Shown here one piece after another: positions 40,151 through 49,323 of a stretch of 55,697 nt of DNA (position 1 is the stretch's first letter; every line of letters starts with the position of its first letter). The translations under genes and the position numbers were made by a program. Where the stretch lies: the NCBI GenBank assembly GCA_002840645.1, contig PHBO01000010.1, positions 124,470 through 180,166 of the forward strand, given 5' to 3'. This stretch comes from Candidatus Cloacimonetes bacterium HGW-Cloacimonetes-3 (lineage in GTDB: Bacteria; Cloacimonadota; Cloacimonadia; Cloacimonadales; Cloacimonadaceae). A model generated the notes under the pieces. It saw only the letters and a program-made list of their open reading frames with translations. It did not search any database and was not told the origin of the DNA.

Positions 40151-42304
40151 ATGAAGAAACACCCAAAACAGGCATTCGGTATATTCCACGACGGTCTGGC
40201 GGTGCGCATGGTGCACCTCAGCCGTGAAGGCAGCGAGATATTCCTGCATGCCGTGGATCATACCGAACTGGATCGCTACTGGTATAAGATACTGGAAGAC
40301 CCCTCCGTATCTATGGTAGATACCAAAACAAACGAAGATAAGGTACCCACCAAGGGGGAAGTCCAGATAGATGAGTTTGACAACGATTATGTTGCCAATT
40401 TCCAGCTACAGCCTTCAGAGAGGATGCTGGCATCGTTTGATCTTGCCCGTGGGGTTATTGCCATAAATGTGTATGAAGATAATATCCTGAAGGATAACTT
40501 CGGAGCTGTTTCTAAGAAGGAAATGGATGCTTTTGTAAAGTCCAAAATAGCTCCCAAAGTTATCAAATCCGGAGAATGGCAATCCTCCATCATTACTATG
40601 GGTGATAGAAAGCAACAATGGCTGCATAATGGCAGTAATCGCTTGCTGGATATGCTTCGGGACTACCAAAAAACAAATCACCTGACCCTGTTTTTCCAGA
40701 TTGCTGATGCAAATGATGTAGCTCTTACGGATTATTTCCGCATTGCCTACGAACAGGTTCTGGATAAAGATACTCTCCTTGTTTATTTAGGACAGGAATA
40801 CCGCAAAGCATTTCTGTTCCGGGATGGGCAATGGGTGGATACTCTTAAACTACAGATTACGCAGAGCATCCCGGAACCGGAAGTGATAAGCTCTAAGCTG
40901 GCACTGGCGATAGACAGCGCACAGCTTAAGGAACCGGAGTCGATTGTCATATGCGGAGACATGGCTAATATCGAGCTGATGGATTACATAAAATCTCAGT
41001 TCCCTGCCGCAAGTGTGGAGTTACTTGGCTATAATAACCTGGTGATATCGACTCAGGATTCAGATACATTTGACGTTCAAACCCTTACTCAATTCACCAT
41101 CCCCATAGCTCTGGCATACAAGGCTTTATTCCCTGAAGATGGTCGCTTCACTCCCAGTAACTTCCTGCCCTCCCGTATAATTGAAGGTCAGAAGGTGTTT
41201 AAGATTGCTTGGCATGGGTTTGTCGTGCTGTTTATCATTTTTGCCATAGCACTTATTTTTACCAATTCGATTATGAAAGAGACACTACTAATCCGGCAGG
41301 AAAAAGCTATAAAAAGAGATCTGGAATTCCGCCTTGAAGTTAGGCGTAAAGAAGCGGAAGAGATACAGAAAATACGCAATGAGTTGGATGCTCAGGAGGC
41401 AAACATTCAGGTGTTAAAAGACCTGCTGGCGAAAAAGAATCCCTGGTCTGAAACCCTGAATATCGCTAACCGTGTGTTTGCCGGACAACCGCTTAGCTGG
41501 CTTACCAACCTGAAGCTGGATAAAGGCATGCTAAACCTTAGCGGGGTAACCACCCGTCGGGCAGCAGTAGTAGAATTTGCTAACGCTTTCCCGGGTAGCC
41601 AGATACGCAAGGTTGCCTATTCAAAGATAAGAGAAAACCCGGTATGGGCTTTCGAAATGGTCTCGCCCCTTCCCGAAGTTGATTGGGTAGGCGAAATCCA
41701 ACGGGATGTGGAAGCCCTGCTGCTTTTAAGACAAAGCGTAGGCGAAGAAAAAGCTAAGGAAGCAGCCAAAGCAGAACAATTAGCTCCAGGTGGCCCTGCA
41801 AGGCTTATAGCACCCCAAAAACCACCAAGCACCAAGATTACCGATAAAAAGGGATGGGTAATGCTACCCTTGCTTCCACAAAGCAGTTGCCCCACACCCG
41901 CCGATGAACTTCTTAGCGGAGATGGATACGAGATAAAGGAGTACTACAGCTTTGTATTATCTGCTAACCGCGGGAATATCTGGGAATACCGCGACATGGG
42001 AACCCGCTTTATAAACAGGCATCCTGCCAGTGAGCTGTTACCTGCTGTGCGGTGGTGGATGAGTTACAGATTGTATCTGGACAAAGAATATAGCCTTGCC
42101 ACCCAGTTTCTTGAGCCGATGCTGAGAAATACTGATAGCTACTATCCATATGCACTGCTGTTGCAAGCACGGAATCAGTATGCCAAAGGGAATGCTGACT
42201 ATATCGATTATTACAACATGTTAAAAAACGACTATGGACGTAATGCCATTATGGCACAGGTAAATGCCGATCTGGCTTTCATCGGCAAAGGAGGTGGTAA
42301 ATGA
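40151..42304 (+). CDS. PilM-PilN fusion with TPR-like C-terminus
   Basis: The 717-residue product has an N-terminal cytoplasmic part (1-350) resembling the actin-like PilM, then one transmembrane helix (about 352-374), a coiled coil (375-425) and a PilN-like domain (430-510; LSWLTNLKLDKGMLNLSGVT). A Pro/Ala-rich linker (near 540-560) leads to a C-terminal helical part (600-717) with repeat-like helices (DKEYSLATQFLEPMLRNTDS). PilM and PilN normally are separate proteins that bind each other, so a fusion is plausible. The actin-like ATP-binding motifs are weak and not certain. AGGAATAG precedes the ATG. It overlaps the next gene by four bases. Confidence 0.78.
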   Translation: MKKHPKQAFGIFHDGLAVRMVHLSREGSEIFLHAVDHTELDRYWYKILEDPSVSMVDTKTNEDKVPTKGEVQIDEFDNDYVANFQLQPSERMLASFDLARGVIAINVYEDNILKDNFGAVSKKEMDAFVKSKIAPKVIKSGEWQSSIITMGDRKQQWLHNGSNRLLDMLRDYQKTNHLTLFFQIADANDVALTDYFRIAYEQVLDKDTLLVYLGQEYRKAFLFRDGQWVDTLKLQITQSIPEPEVISSKLALAIDSAQLKEPESIVICGDMANIELMDYIKSQFPAASVELLGYNNLVISTQDSDTFDVQTLTQFTIPIALAYKALFPEDGRFTPSNFLPSRIIEGQKVFKIAWHGFVVLFIIFAIALIFTNSIMKETLLIRQEKAIKRDLEFRLEVRRKEAEEIQKIRNELDAQEANIQVLKDLLAKKNPWSETLNIANRVFAGQPLSWLTNLKLDKGMLNLSGVTTRRAAVVEFANAFPGSQIRKVAYSKIRENPVWAFEMVSPLPEVDWVGEIQRDVEALLLLRQSVGEEKAKEAAKAEQLAPGGPARLIAPQKPPSTKITDKKGWVMLPLLPQSSCPTPADELLSGDGYEIKEYYSFVLSANRGNIWEYRDMGTRFINRHPASELLPAVRWWMSYRLYLDKEYSLATQFLEPMLRNTDSYYPYALLLQARNQYAKGNADYIDYYNMLKNDYGRNAIMAQVNADLAFIGKGGGK

Positions 42305-43164
42305 CAAACACCACCAGAAATACTGTTGTCCTAATTGCCTTACTTATTGCTTTTGGGGGAGTTTCCCTATCCTTCTACCGCAAGCTTCACAAGGAATCTG
42401 TAGCTCTGGTAACAGAGAATGAAAAGACTTCTAAGAAGATAGCTGTGCTGGAAAGGCAAATAAGCAATATAGACTCCCTTAAGTTAGAGTTTGAAATCCG
42501 AAAAGCGATGGTGGCAGAACAAAGCAAAGTGATATTGGCAAACGATAACCCAACTATCACTTATCAATACCTGCTTCGCTTGCTTTCCTGGATGAAGCGG
42601 AGTACTATATTTAACTTTGCCATGTCCGATAATGGTAAGAAGGAAACCACCTGGAATGAGTATGTTGTCTCCGGGCGCTCGAACTATCGTGATGTGGTGG
42701 AACTAACCCGGAATATTGAACACCAGAGAGCTGTGCTCACCATAGAAGAACTGGCAATAGGCTCTGATAACGTGGCTAATAGTGATAGTGTCTCATATTC
42801 TATAGTTTTTAGAACCCACTTCAATGCCGGTGGTGCCGAGATAGAAGGACTAAAACACAAGAAGATGCCTACCGGGAATACTTTCTACCAGCTGTTCCGT
42901 TCCCGTGTGAACCCCATTCCCACTCTTGATGATGATATTGATCCCACTCTGGTAAGAATTGATCAGGCTACTCTAATTGGTATCACTGATAATCGCATCT
43001 TCCTGCGAGACAATCAGGGCGTTATTAGAATTCTTGCGCCACGGGATAAGGTGGCATACGGTTACTTATACGCCATTGATGCCAGAAACTCCAAAGCAGT
43101 GTTTTGGATAGATAAATATGGTATCCCGGAAGAACAAACTCTGTTTATAACGAATATGAAATGA
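42301..43164 (+). CDS. PilO-PilP-like fusion
   Basis: The 287-residue product has one N-terminal membrane helix (8-25), a coiled coil (30-75) and a PilO-like ferredoxin-like domain (85-180). Its C-terminal domain (about 190-287) resembles PilP or the GspC HR domain (RIDQATLIGITDNRIFLRDN). It would bridge the inner-membrane subcomplex and the secretin. The start overlaps the stop of the PilM-PilN gene (ATGA) and the stop overlaps the pilQ region. The assignment rests on order (M-N-O-P-Q) and predicted topology more than on sequence motifs. Confidence 0.72.
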   Translation: MTNTTRNTVVLIALLIAFGGVSLSFYRKLHKESVALVTENEKTSKKIAVLERQISNIDSLKLEFEIRKAMVAEQSKVILANDNPTITYQYLLRLLSWMKRSTIFNFAMSDNGKKETTWNEYVVSGRSNYRDVVELTRNIEHQRAVLTIEELAIGSDNVANSDSVSYSIVFRTHFNAGGAEIEGLKHKKMPTGNTFYQLFRSRVNPIPTLDDDIDPTLVRIDQATLIGITDNRIFLRDNQGVIRILAPRDKVAYGYLYAIDARNSKAVFWIDKYGIPEEQTLFITNMK

Positions 43165-43172
43165 GGTTCATT

Positions 43173-44288
43173 ATGAAATATATTCCCTTTCTCCTTAGCT
43201 TGCTCCTGTTATTGTCGTGCTTCAACATGGAAGCACAAGTTACCCAGATTCCGGAGGAAACCGTAAGTATCAGTGCAAACACTCACATAAATGAGGCAGC
43301 TCTGATCCTGGAAACCTTCACTTTGAAGCAATCCAGGAGGAAACTGATAAACCTCTCCAGCTACAATGGGCCCATCAACATCCCCATAAACAATCTTCAA
43401 TGGGAACGAGCATTGGATCTTATCTTACTTCAGAACCACCTGGTACGGAAAGACAATGTGGGATACATATCAATTGAAGACATCCCCAAACCCGTTGTTA
43501 CTGTGGCAGAACCAATAGACCCGCTTGCCGGCGAAGCCATGTCCAAACAGGTTCGGATTAAAGCAGTAGCCATGCTTGCAGACAGGTCTTACATCCGTAA
43601 TATGGGGATAGACTGGTCATCCGTGTTAAATGGTAAGATTACTGTGAATGCAGGTTTTGCAGGAGCTACTCAGGTGGTGTCCCCAATGACGCTTAATGCT
43701 TCCGGGATAGCAGATATTGGCAAGTATAAGGTTGATATAAGCACTGCCATAAAGACTATTGAATCTAACCAAAAGGGTAATATCATCGCCCAGCCTACTG
43801 TTTTGGTATCTTCCGGCAAACAAGGTTTCATCCAGGTTGGACAGGATATTTCCGTAAAAATTATGGACGATGCCGGCAATGCCACGGATACCTTCTTTGC
43901 AACTGGTATCATAATGGATGTTTCACCCACAATTGTACAAGTCAAAGGAAAAGAAGTTATCCATCTGAAGATGAGTATAGAGCGCTCCAGCGGAGTTCCC
44001 AGCGCAATATCCACTATAATCACCAAAAGCAAATCTACTACCGAGCTGGTTCTGTTTAATAATGAAGAAACCGTTATAGCAGGTTTGTTTGACACAGACG
44101 AAACCAAAGCCAGAAGCGGTATCCCAATTCTGAAAGACCTTCCTTGGTGGGTGTTTGGGATTCGCTATTTGGCTGGTTATGACAGCTACGAGAAAAAGGA
44201 AAGAGAACTGGTGATAACCTTGCAGGCTGAGATTGTGGACAGCGCTTATGATAGATTAATGAGATCTACGCAGGATGCAGATAAATAG
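43173..44288 (+). CDS. pilQ: Type IV pilus secretin PilQ-like, short
   Basis: The secretin forms the outer-membrane pore for the pilus. This protein has 371 residues, shorter than typical PilQ (700 or more). It has a signal peptide, one small N domain (about 30-105) and the secretin domain (about 125-365) with IIAQPTVLVSSGKQGFIQVGQDI and VIAGLFDTDETKARSGIPILKDLPWWVFGIRY. AMIN domains and repeated N domains are absent. I chose the ATG at 43173, with GAGG upstream at good spacing; the one at 43161 overlaps the previous stop. The missing N domains suggest that a partner such as the PilO-PilP fusion contacts the pore directly. Confidence 0.88.
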   Translation: MKYIPFLLSLLLLLSCFNMEAQVTQIPEETVSISANTHINEAALILETFTLKQSRRKLINLSSYNGPINIPINNLQWERALDLILLQNHLVRKDNVGYISIEDIPKPVVTVAEPIDPLAGEAMSKQVRIKAVAMLADRSYIRNMGIDWSSVLNGKITVNAGFAGATQVVSPMTLNASGIADIGKYKVDISTAIKTIESNQKGNIIAQPTVLVSSGKQGFIQVGQDISVKIMDDAGNATDTFFATGIIMDVSPTIVQVKGKEVIHLKMSIERSSGVPSAISTIITKSKSTTELVLFNNEETVIAGLFDTDETKARSGIPILKDLPWWVFGIRYLAGYDSYEKKERELVITLQAEIVDSAYDRLMRSTQDADK

Positions 44289-44356
44289 GATATCAGTAAT
44301 ACTGGCTTATTGCTTGTTCATAAGGTAAACTGCCGGTATCTCTGAAGGTTGTATTT

Positions 44357-46885
44357 ATGCGGATTAGTCAGCGTCTCCTGATACTGTTCGTGGTAATAGC
44401 GATAGGCTTTGGTGGCTTTTTTTATCTGTTTTTCCATATCAAACGTGAAGAGACACGCCTATATCTGGAATCCGACCTTAGCCAACGTCGCAGCACGATA
44501 GATACCATATTTCAGCTGAAGGAAGGCAATCAAATGTCCCTGCTGGATGATTACAGCCTTTGGGATGACATGGTTCGCTTCATGAAAACCCGAGATGCAA
44601 GATGGGCTGATAATAACCTTGGCACCCTTACCAAATCCTTCCCCTATTCTTTGGTGCAAGTATATGATACAAAAAACAATCTGATCTATAACAGAAGCGA
44701 TGAATCCATTACAGATCTGGAATATTTTACTATAGAAGCAGAAGTTCTGGATTCGCTATCCACCCGTAAGAAGCTGTTTTACAACACAGAGTATGCCAAT
44801 ACTATCTTTGCCATTGCCGTTGCGGGAGTGCAGGCTTCCGCCGATACATTGAGGGCATCTGCACCCAAAGGATACTTGCTGATAGCTCAAGCATGGGACT
44901 ACCGATATCTGGGTGAGCTTGCCAAATCCCTGAACTATGATATCAGAATAAGCCTTACTGAACCGGTTTCAGCGGCATCAGATAACTCTCAATACAATAC
45001 CAAAATCTTACACCCGGTAAAAAACTGGTACGATAAAACCATTGCTTGGTTGGTGTTCTACAGCCGAAATCCCTTCCTGAATGAGCTTAGAACATTGGGT
45101 AATCTGATTATCTTTGGTACAATGAGCTTTGTTCTGTTGTTTCTGGTTATCCAGTTTATCCTTATTCAGCAATGGATTACCACTCCCCTGAAATTCATTT
45201 CCCAAAGTCTGAATGAGAACAATCCTGAATTGATCCGCCCCATAGACCACCGCAATAACGAATTTACCGATATTGCCAGCCTCATACAGCGTTTCTTTGC
45301 CCAGAAGCAGGAGTTGGTGCTGGAAATAGAGGATCGTAAACGCACCGAAGCACTGCTAACAGAGATAGAAGAGCAAACCCGTAAAATCCTGCTTACTTCT
45401 CCTGAATCGATCATTGTTACAGATCTGAATGGCGTTATACTTACTGCTAATGATGAGACTCTTCGCCTCGTAGCAGTGGATTCTGAATCCGATCTCACCG
45501 GCAGAAATGCCTCCATTCTGGAGCTTGCTCCACCGGAAAACAGTGTTAGCCTCCAAAACCTGATTAACGATTTACGCACCGGCAGCTATATTAAAAACTT
45601 GGAGATTACTCTTGTGGATGCAGCAGGGCAGCATTTCCCCGCCTTGGTTAGTGCATCCGTGATTGCCGACACAGAACGTAAAGCCAGTAAATTGGTGTTT
45701 ATCACGCGGGATTTGAGCGATCAGAAAGCTCTGGAGATGAAGCTTCGCCAGTCCCAAAAGATGGAATCCATCGGCACGCTTGCCGGTGGTATTGCTCACG
45801 ACTTCAATAATATCATCACCATCATTGCAGGCTACATAGCACTTTCAGCAGGCAAGATTGATAACCACCCCGATGCTCGGGACGATTTGGACGAAGCACT
45901 GAAAGCCTGTTTACGCGCAAAGAGCTTAATTGGCAAGATACTCACTTTCAGCCGCCAGGGCGAAGTGAACGTGAAACCCATCGTTTTGGCTGATATTATC
46001 GAGGATTCTATCCCCATGATCAGAGCTTCCATCCCCTCTAAGATAGATATTGTAGCCAATATTTCCAGCTTCAGCTACACCATAGCAGACCCCACAGAAA
46101 TGCAGCAAGTGCTTATGAACCTATCTTCCAATTCCTATCATGCCATCCGTCCCGATATGGGGACACTAACCATCAGTCTGGAGGAAATCCACGGCTTTGA
46201 ACTGATTGGGCTTAGTCCTGATGTAAACTTCAACTCCGATTACCTCCACCTTAGCTTTGCCGATACGGGAAGGGGCATTCCTCCGGATATCATCACCCGT
46301 ATCTTCGATCCTTATTTCAGCACCAAAGGGCTGGGCGAAGGAACCGGGCTGGGGCTATCCATCGTCCATGGAATCATTACTTGCTACAGTGGCTTCGTAC
46401 ACGTAGAAAGCAAGGTTGGAGCAGGCTGTACAGTGCATATTTATCTCCCTGTTTCCGATCATGTGGAAACAGAGGTGGCTGCTCCCATTGCCAAAGATTA
46501 TCCGTTTATTCCGGCAAACCTGATGATGGTGGATGACGAGCCGTCTTTGGCAGAGCTTTTTGCTGAAGCCCTGCGTAATGTGGGTTATTCTGTGCAGTCT
46601 TTCAGCGATAGTGGAGAAGCTCTGCGTGTATTTTCTGCCAATCCGGATACCTTTGATGCAGTTATTGCGGATATCACCATGCCGGTGCTTGACGGCATCC
46701 AGTTAGCCTCAAAGATTCGCATAATCCGCTATGTGCCTGTAATTCTATACACCGGTTTCTGCGACAAGAACATCCAAACCCGTGCAACTGATATTAAAGT
46801 GAATAAACTGCTGAACAAACCCATCCTCCCGGAAGAATTGGTGCGCGAGGTGAAGGAACTAATCTTCAGCTTACAGGCAGAGTAA
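44357..46885 (+). CDS. Hybrid sensor histidine kinase (CHASE4-HAMP-PAS-HK-REC)
   Basis: The 842-residue inner-membrane kinase has a first transmembrane helix (7-27), a periplasmic CHASE4-like domain (30-240), a second helix (about 243-272), HAMP (273-325), PAS (335-450), dimerisation with GGIAHDFNNI (His near 480) and an ATPase domain (575-690; N, G1 and G2 boxes with DTGRGIPPDI and GLGEGTGLGLSI). The C-terminal receiver (about 722-840) has VDDE, DITMP and NKLLNKP in place. Both kinase and receiver look complete. It is the last gene after the pilus genes and is preceded by GAAGG. A tempting partner is the ATPase-less sensor, but this is inference. Confidence 0.9.
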   Translation: MRISQRLLILFVVIAIGFGGFFYLFFHIKREETRLYLESDLSQRRSTIDTIFQLKEGNQMSLLDDYSLWDDMVRFMKTRDARWADNNLGTLTKSFPYSLVQVYDTKNNLIYNRSDESITDLEYFTIEAEVLDSLSTRKKLFYNTEYANTIFAIAVAGVQASADTLRASAPKGYLLIAQAWDYRYLGELAKSLNYDIRISLTEPVSAASDNSQYNTKILHPVKNWYDKTIAWLVFYSRNPFLNELRTLGNLIIFGTMSFVLLFLVIQFILIQQWITTPLKFISQSLNENNPELIRPIDHRNNEFTDIASLIQRFFAQKQELVLEIEDRKRTEALLTEIEEQTRKILLTSPESIIVTDLNGVILTANDETLRLVAVDSESDLTGRNASILELAPPENSVSLQNLINDLRTGSYIKNLEITLVDAAGQHFPALVSASVIADTERKASKLVFITRDLSDQKALEMKLRQSQKMESIGTLAGGIAHDFNNIITIIAGYIALSAGKIDNHPDARDDLDEALKACLRAKSLIGKILTFSRQGEVNVKPIVLADIIEDSIPMIRASIPSKIDIVANISSFSYTIADPTEMQQVLMNLSSNSYHAIRPDMGTLTISLEEIHGFELIGLSPDVNFNSDYLHLSFADTGRGIPPDIITRIFDPYFSTKGLGEGTGLGLSIVHGIITCYSGFVHVESKVGAGCTVHIYLPVSDHVETEVAAPIAKDYPFIPANLMMVDDEPSLAELFAEALRNVGYSVQSFSDSGEALRVFSANPDTFDAVIADITMPVLDGIQLASKIRIIRYVPVILYTGFCDKNIQTRATDIKVNKLLNKPILPEELVREVKELIFSLQAE

Positions 46886-46927
46886 AGCTCTTCCAGCATC
46901 CAAATAATATATTTTCTAAGTATTTGC

Positions 46928-47050
46928 TTGACCTGCAACCCCCTTCAAATAATCATGACACTATCTTGCCCGTTAATAGTGACCATCGGTTTCGACCGCC
47001 TGTTCAATTGATTCCACAGTTGAGCTTAGCTATTGACGGGCTTTTGTTGC
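46928..47050 (+). ncRNA. Candidate small structured RNA with own promoter
   Basis: TTGACC (46928-46933) and TAATCA (46950-46955), 16 bp apart, could start a transcript near 46962. A 12-bp stem with one G-U pair (46968-46979 with 47030-47041) encloses a CGGTTTCGACCG hairpin (46987-46998) and a weaker CAATTGATTCCACAGTTG hairpin. The closing stem runs into a short T run (CTTTTGTTG). The element is not a tRNA and does not match a glycine riboswitch despite its position before gcvH. It may instead be a three-way-junction terminator. Confidence 0.4.
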
Positions 47051-47078
47051 TTCACAGCTGTTATTTACCGTAAACCCA

Positions 47079-47118
47079 CCCATAACCCTCCCGTATCGCG
47101 ATACGGGAGGGTTATGGG
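47079..47118. repeat. Perfect 40-bp palindrome
   Basis: Arms 47079-47098 and 47099-47118 are perfect inverted repeats with no spacer. ACCCACCCATA and ACCCTCCCGTA in the left side match in 9 of 11, giving a faint 11-bp period. Confidence 0.92.
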
Positions 47119-47260
47119 ATAGATACCGGTTTAAAGCAAGGCTGTTTAACATCAAACTTGCTAATAATTGAGGAAATGCCTGATTTTCCACATACTTCTT
47201 GACACATTTCCCCTGATTTAAGACTTGGGTTCAAATAATAAGATTTTTGTGGAGGAAAAC

Positions 47261-47641
47261 ATGAACATCCAAGACGATTTATTCTACACTGAAAGCCACG
47301 AATGGGTGCGCATAGATGGCGATCTTGCCACCATTGGAATTAGTGATTTTGCCCAGCATGAACTGGGAGACATAGTATATGTAGAGCTTCCCGATGTCGG
47401 CGCGAAAGTGTCCTCCGGAGAGCCTTGCGGTTCCATCGAAGCCGTGAAAGCCGTAGAGGACATCAACTGCCCCGTCAGCGGCAAAGTGGAAGAAAAAAAC
47501 AGCGATTTGGAAGACACACCCGATATGATAAATAAGTCCCCTTACGAGGATGGCTGGCTGTTTAAGGTTCGCCTTTCCAACATGGAAGAACTGGAAAACC
47601 TGCTCACCGCAGCAGACTACCAGAAGAATATTCCCGCATAA
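47261..47641 (+). CDS. gcvH: Glycine cleavage system H protein
   Basis: H protein carries the aminomethyl group on lipoyl-lysine between the P, T and L proteins. The 126-residue protein has the typical start YTESHEWVRIDGDLATIGI and the lipoylation region SIEAVKAVEDI, with K63 as acceptor; the usual ESVKA reads EAVKA here. GGAGG precedes the ATG at 47261; an upstream frame from 47225 has no such site. The partner genes gcvT and gcvP are not in the window. It lies 28 nt from gmk. Confidence 0.96.
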   Translation: MNIQDDLFYTESHEWVRIDGDLATIGISDFAQHELGDIVYVELPDVGAKVSSGEPCGSIEAVKAVEDINCPVSGKVEEKNSDLEDTPDMINKSPYEDGWLFKVRLSNMEELENLLTAADYQKNIPA

Positions 47642-47669
47642 GCCAAGAGCATAAACAAAGCAAGCCCCG

Positions 47670-48290
47670 GTGATAAATAAAAGCTGTAGCTTCCTGATTA
47701 TCCTCTCTGCCCCTTCCGGAGGAGGAAAGAGCACGATATTAAACGAAATCCTACAGGTTTCGGACAATATCGATTACTCTGTGTCCTTCACGACCCGCAA
47801 CCCCAGGGGTGAGGAAAAAAACGGTATTCACTACCATTTTGTGGATGATGCAGAGTTTTTGGCAAGAACTGAAAGTGGAGACTTTCTGGAGCATGCCCGC
47901 GTTTTCGGCAAATGGTATGGCACTTCAATAAGCTATATTAAATCCCGTTTAGCTGCCGGTAAGCACGTGATCATGGATATCGACGTGCAAGGTGCCAGCC
48001 TAATTAGTGCTACAGATATCCCCTATGTGAAGGTTTTCATCATCCCCCCCAGCATGGATGTGCTGAAGGAAAGGCTGGTGCTTCGCGCTACCGATAGCGA
48101 TGCAGAAATAGCTAAACGCCTGAATACCGCAAAAAGCGAGCTGGCTTATATCCCAAACTACGATTATCTTGTAGTCAACGATGATCTTAGCCAGGCGGTA
48201 AGCGATGTGCAGGCAATTATTCGTGCCGAAGAAAACCGGGTGCAAAGATACATAAAGCCAGTTGAAGGCTTTTTAACACAGGAGAAATAA
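47670..48290 (+). CDS. gmk: Guanylate kinase
   Basis: The enzyme phosphorylates GMP to GDP with ATP. The 206-residue protein has the P-loop SAPSGGGKSTI (13-23) and the GMP-binding segment SVSFTTRNPRGEEKNGIHYHF. The IDVQGA motif is near residue 92. The GTG start lacks a strong ribosome binding site, but all start motifs are included. It precedes the omega-like gene by 2 nt, the usual gmk-rpoZ order, so the two are co-transcribed. Confidence 0.97.
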   Translation: MINKSCSFLIILSAPSGGGKSTILNEILQVSDNIDYSVSFTTRNPRGEEKNGIHYHFVDDAEFLARTESGDFLEHARVFGKWYGTSISYIKSRLAAGKHVIMDIDVQGASLISATDIPYVKVFIIPPSMDVLKERLVLRATDSDAEIAKRLNTAKSELAYIPNYDYLVVNDDLSQAVSDVQAIIRAEENRVQRYIKPVEGFLTQEK

Positions 48291-48292
48291 CC

Positions 48293-48682
48293 ATGATTAA
48301 TCGAAAAATCGAAGGCTTCCTGGAAAAGGTGGACATGAACTATCTGTTTTGCCTGCTTTCCAAACTGGAAGCTCAACGCCTGAACCAATTCCCCACCTAT
48401 GTAAAACATAAGTTCCCGGAAAAGATCACCGTGATGGCAATGGAACACGTTGCAGATAATGAGGTTCCGGATTACATCACCGAGCTTGCCGAAGCCGAAC
48501 TTGCCATGCAACAAGCAGAAAATCCCTTCGACGATGATGAGGGCTTTGACTTTATTGAAGAGACTATCGATGATTCGGATAAGTTTATTGAGGAAATCAA
48601 GAAAGACAGCCTCGATGATTATGATGATGAGGAAGAAGACTTTTTCGGCGAACCAGACGATACCGAAGACAGCGACATCTGA
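48293..48682 (+). CDS. rpoZ: RNA polymerase omega subunit-like protein with acidic tail
   Basis: The 129-residue product follows gmk and has an N-terminal part (about 1-80) compatible with omega: KVDMNYLFCLLSKLEAQRL and the EKITVMAMEHVADNEV segment, equivalent to the conserved KP(V/I)xxAxEEI region. The last 50 residues are extremely acidic (FDDDEGFDF, DDYDDEEEDFF). Omega of other phyla has about 80-110 residues, so the tail is an addition. The assignment rests on weak sequence pattern plus position. AGGAG precedes the ATG. The next gene starts 2 nt after the stop. Confidence 0.7.
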   Translation: MINRKIEGFLEKVDMNYLFCLLSKLEAQRLNQFPTYVKHKFPEKITVMAMEHVADNEVPDYITELAEAELAMQQAENPFDDDEGFDFIEETIDDSDKFIEEIKKDSLDDYDDEEEDFFGEPDDTEDSDI

Positions 48683-48684
48683 AG

Positions 48685-49323
48685 ATGCCCCAAAATGCCC
48701 TGCGTCAATACCTCGAATACCTTAAGAACAGCGGCATAAAAGAACTCTACCGCCCGGAGAGCAGCAAAACCATCACTCTTGACAAACTACAGGAGAAATA
48801 CGCGGACTGCACGCTTTGTCCTTTGCATACCGGACGCATCCGCTTCGTGTATGGCGAAGGCGATTCCGATGCCAAAGTGATGGTGATAGGAGAAGGACCG
48901 GGAGAGCAGGAAAACCTTAGCGGACGCCCCTTTGTTGGCAAAGCAGGTAACTTGCTGGATAAGATGCTGATAGCTATTAACCTCCCGCGTAAAGATGTGT
49001 ATATTGCCAATATCGTCAAGTGCCGCCCCCCCGGAAACCGTAATCCCGAAGCGGCAGAACGCCTTGCCTGTATGCCATATCTGGTGGAACAGATTCAGAT
49101 CGTGCAGCCTAAGATGCTGCTGATCGTAGGATTAGTAGCTGCCCAAAGCCTGCTGGGCAATACTAACACACTGCAATGGCACAGGGAGAATAAACACGAG
49201 TTTTTAGGCATCCCCGCATATGTAACCTACCATCCTGCTGCCCTCTTGCGCAACCCCAACTGGAAGCGTCCTGCATGGGAAGATTTGCAGGCGTTCCAAA
49301 AGGAATTGGAGAAGCTGCCATGA
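48685..49323 (+). CDS. Uracil-DNA glycosylase, family 4 (Fe-S)
   Basis: This enzyme removes uracil from DNA that arises by cytosine deamination. The 212-residue product has four cysteines (C42, C45, C113, C129) of the [4Fe-4S] cluster. Motif A is GEGPGEQEN (69-77), KCRPPGNRNP follows near 112, and motif B is HPAALLRNP near 187. Family 4 enzymes come from thermophiles and many anaerobes, and may be fused or adjacent to polymerase-related genes. It starts 2 nt after the omega-like gene, and its stop overlaps the next start (ATGA). Confidence 0.93.
   Translation: MPQNALRQYLEYLKNSGIKELYRPESSKTITLDKLQEKYADCTLCPLHTGRIRFVYGEGDSDAKVMVIGEGPGEQENLSGRPFVGKAGNLLDKMLIAINLPRKDVYIANIVKCRPPGNRNPEAAERLACMPYLVEQIQIVQPKMLLIVGLVAAQSLLGNTNTLQWHRENKHEFLGIPAYVTYHPAALLRNPNWKRPAWEDLQAFQKELEKLP

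Larger units (their letters stand above)
46886..47260. other. Intergenic region with an RNA candidate and a palindrome
   Basis: No protein gene is visible. It holds the RNA candidate (46928-47050) and a perfect palindrome (47079-47118). A TTGACA at 47200-47205 may be the -35 box of gcvH, with no clear -10. Confidence 0.55.

Noticed and set aside
46968-47041. tRNA or glycine riboswitch upstream of gcvH
   Set aside because: There is no acceptor/T-arm arrangement or CCA end for a tRNA on either strand, and none of the conserved glycine-riboswitch core segments.
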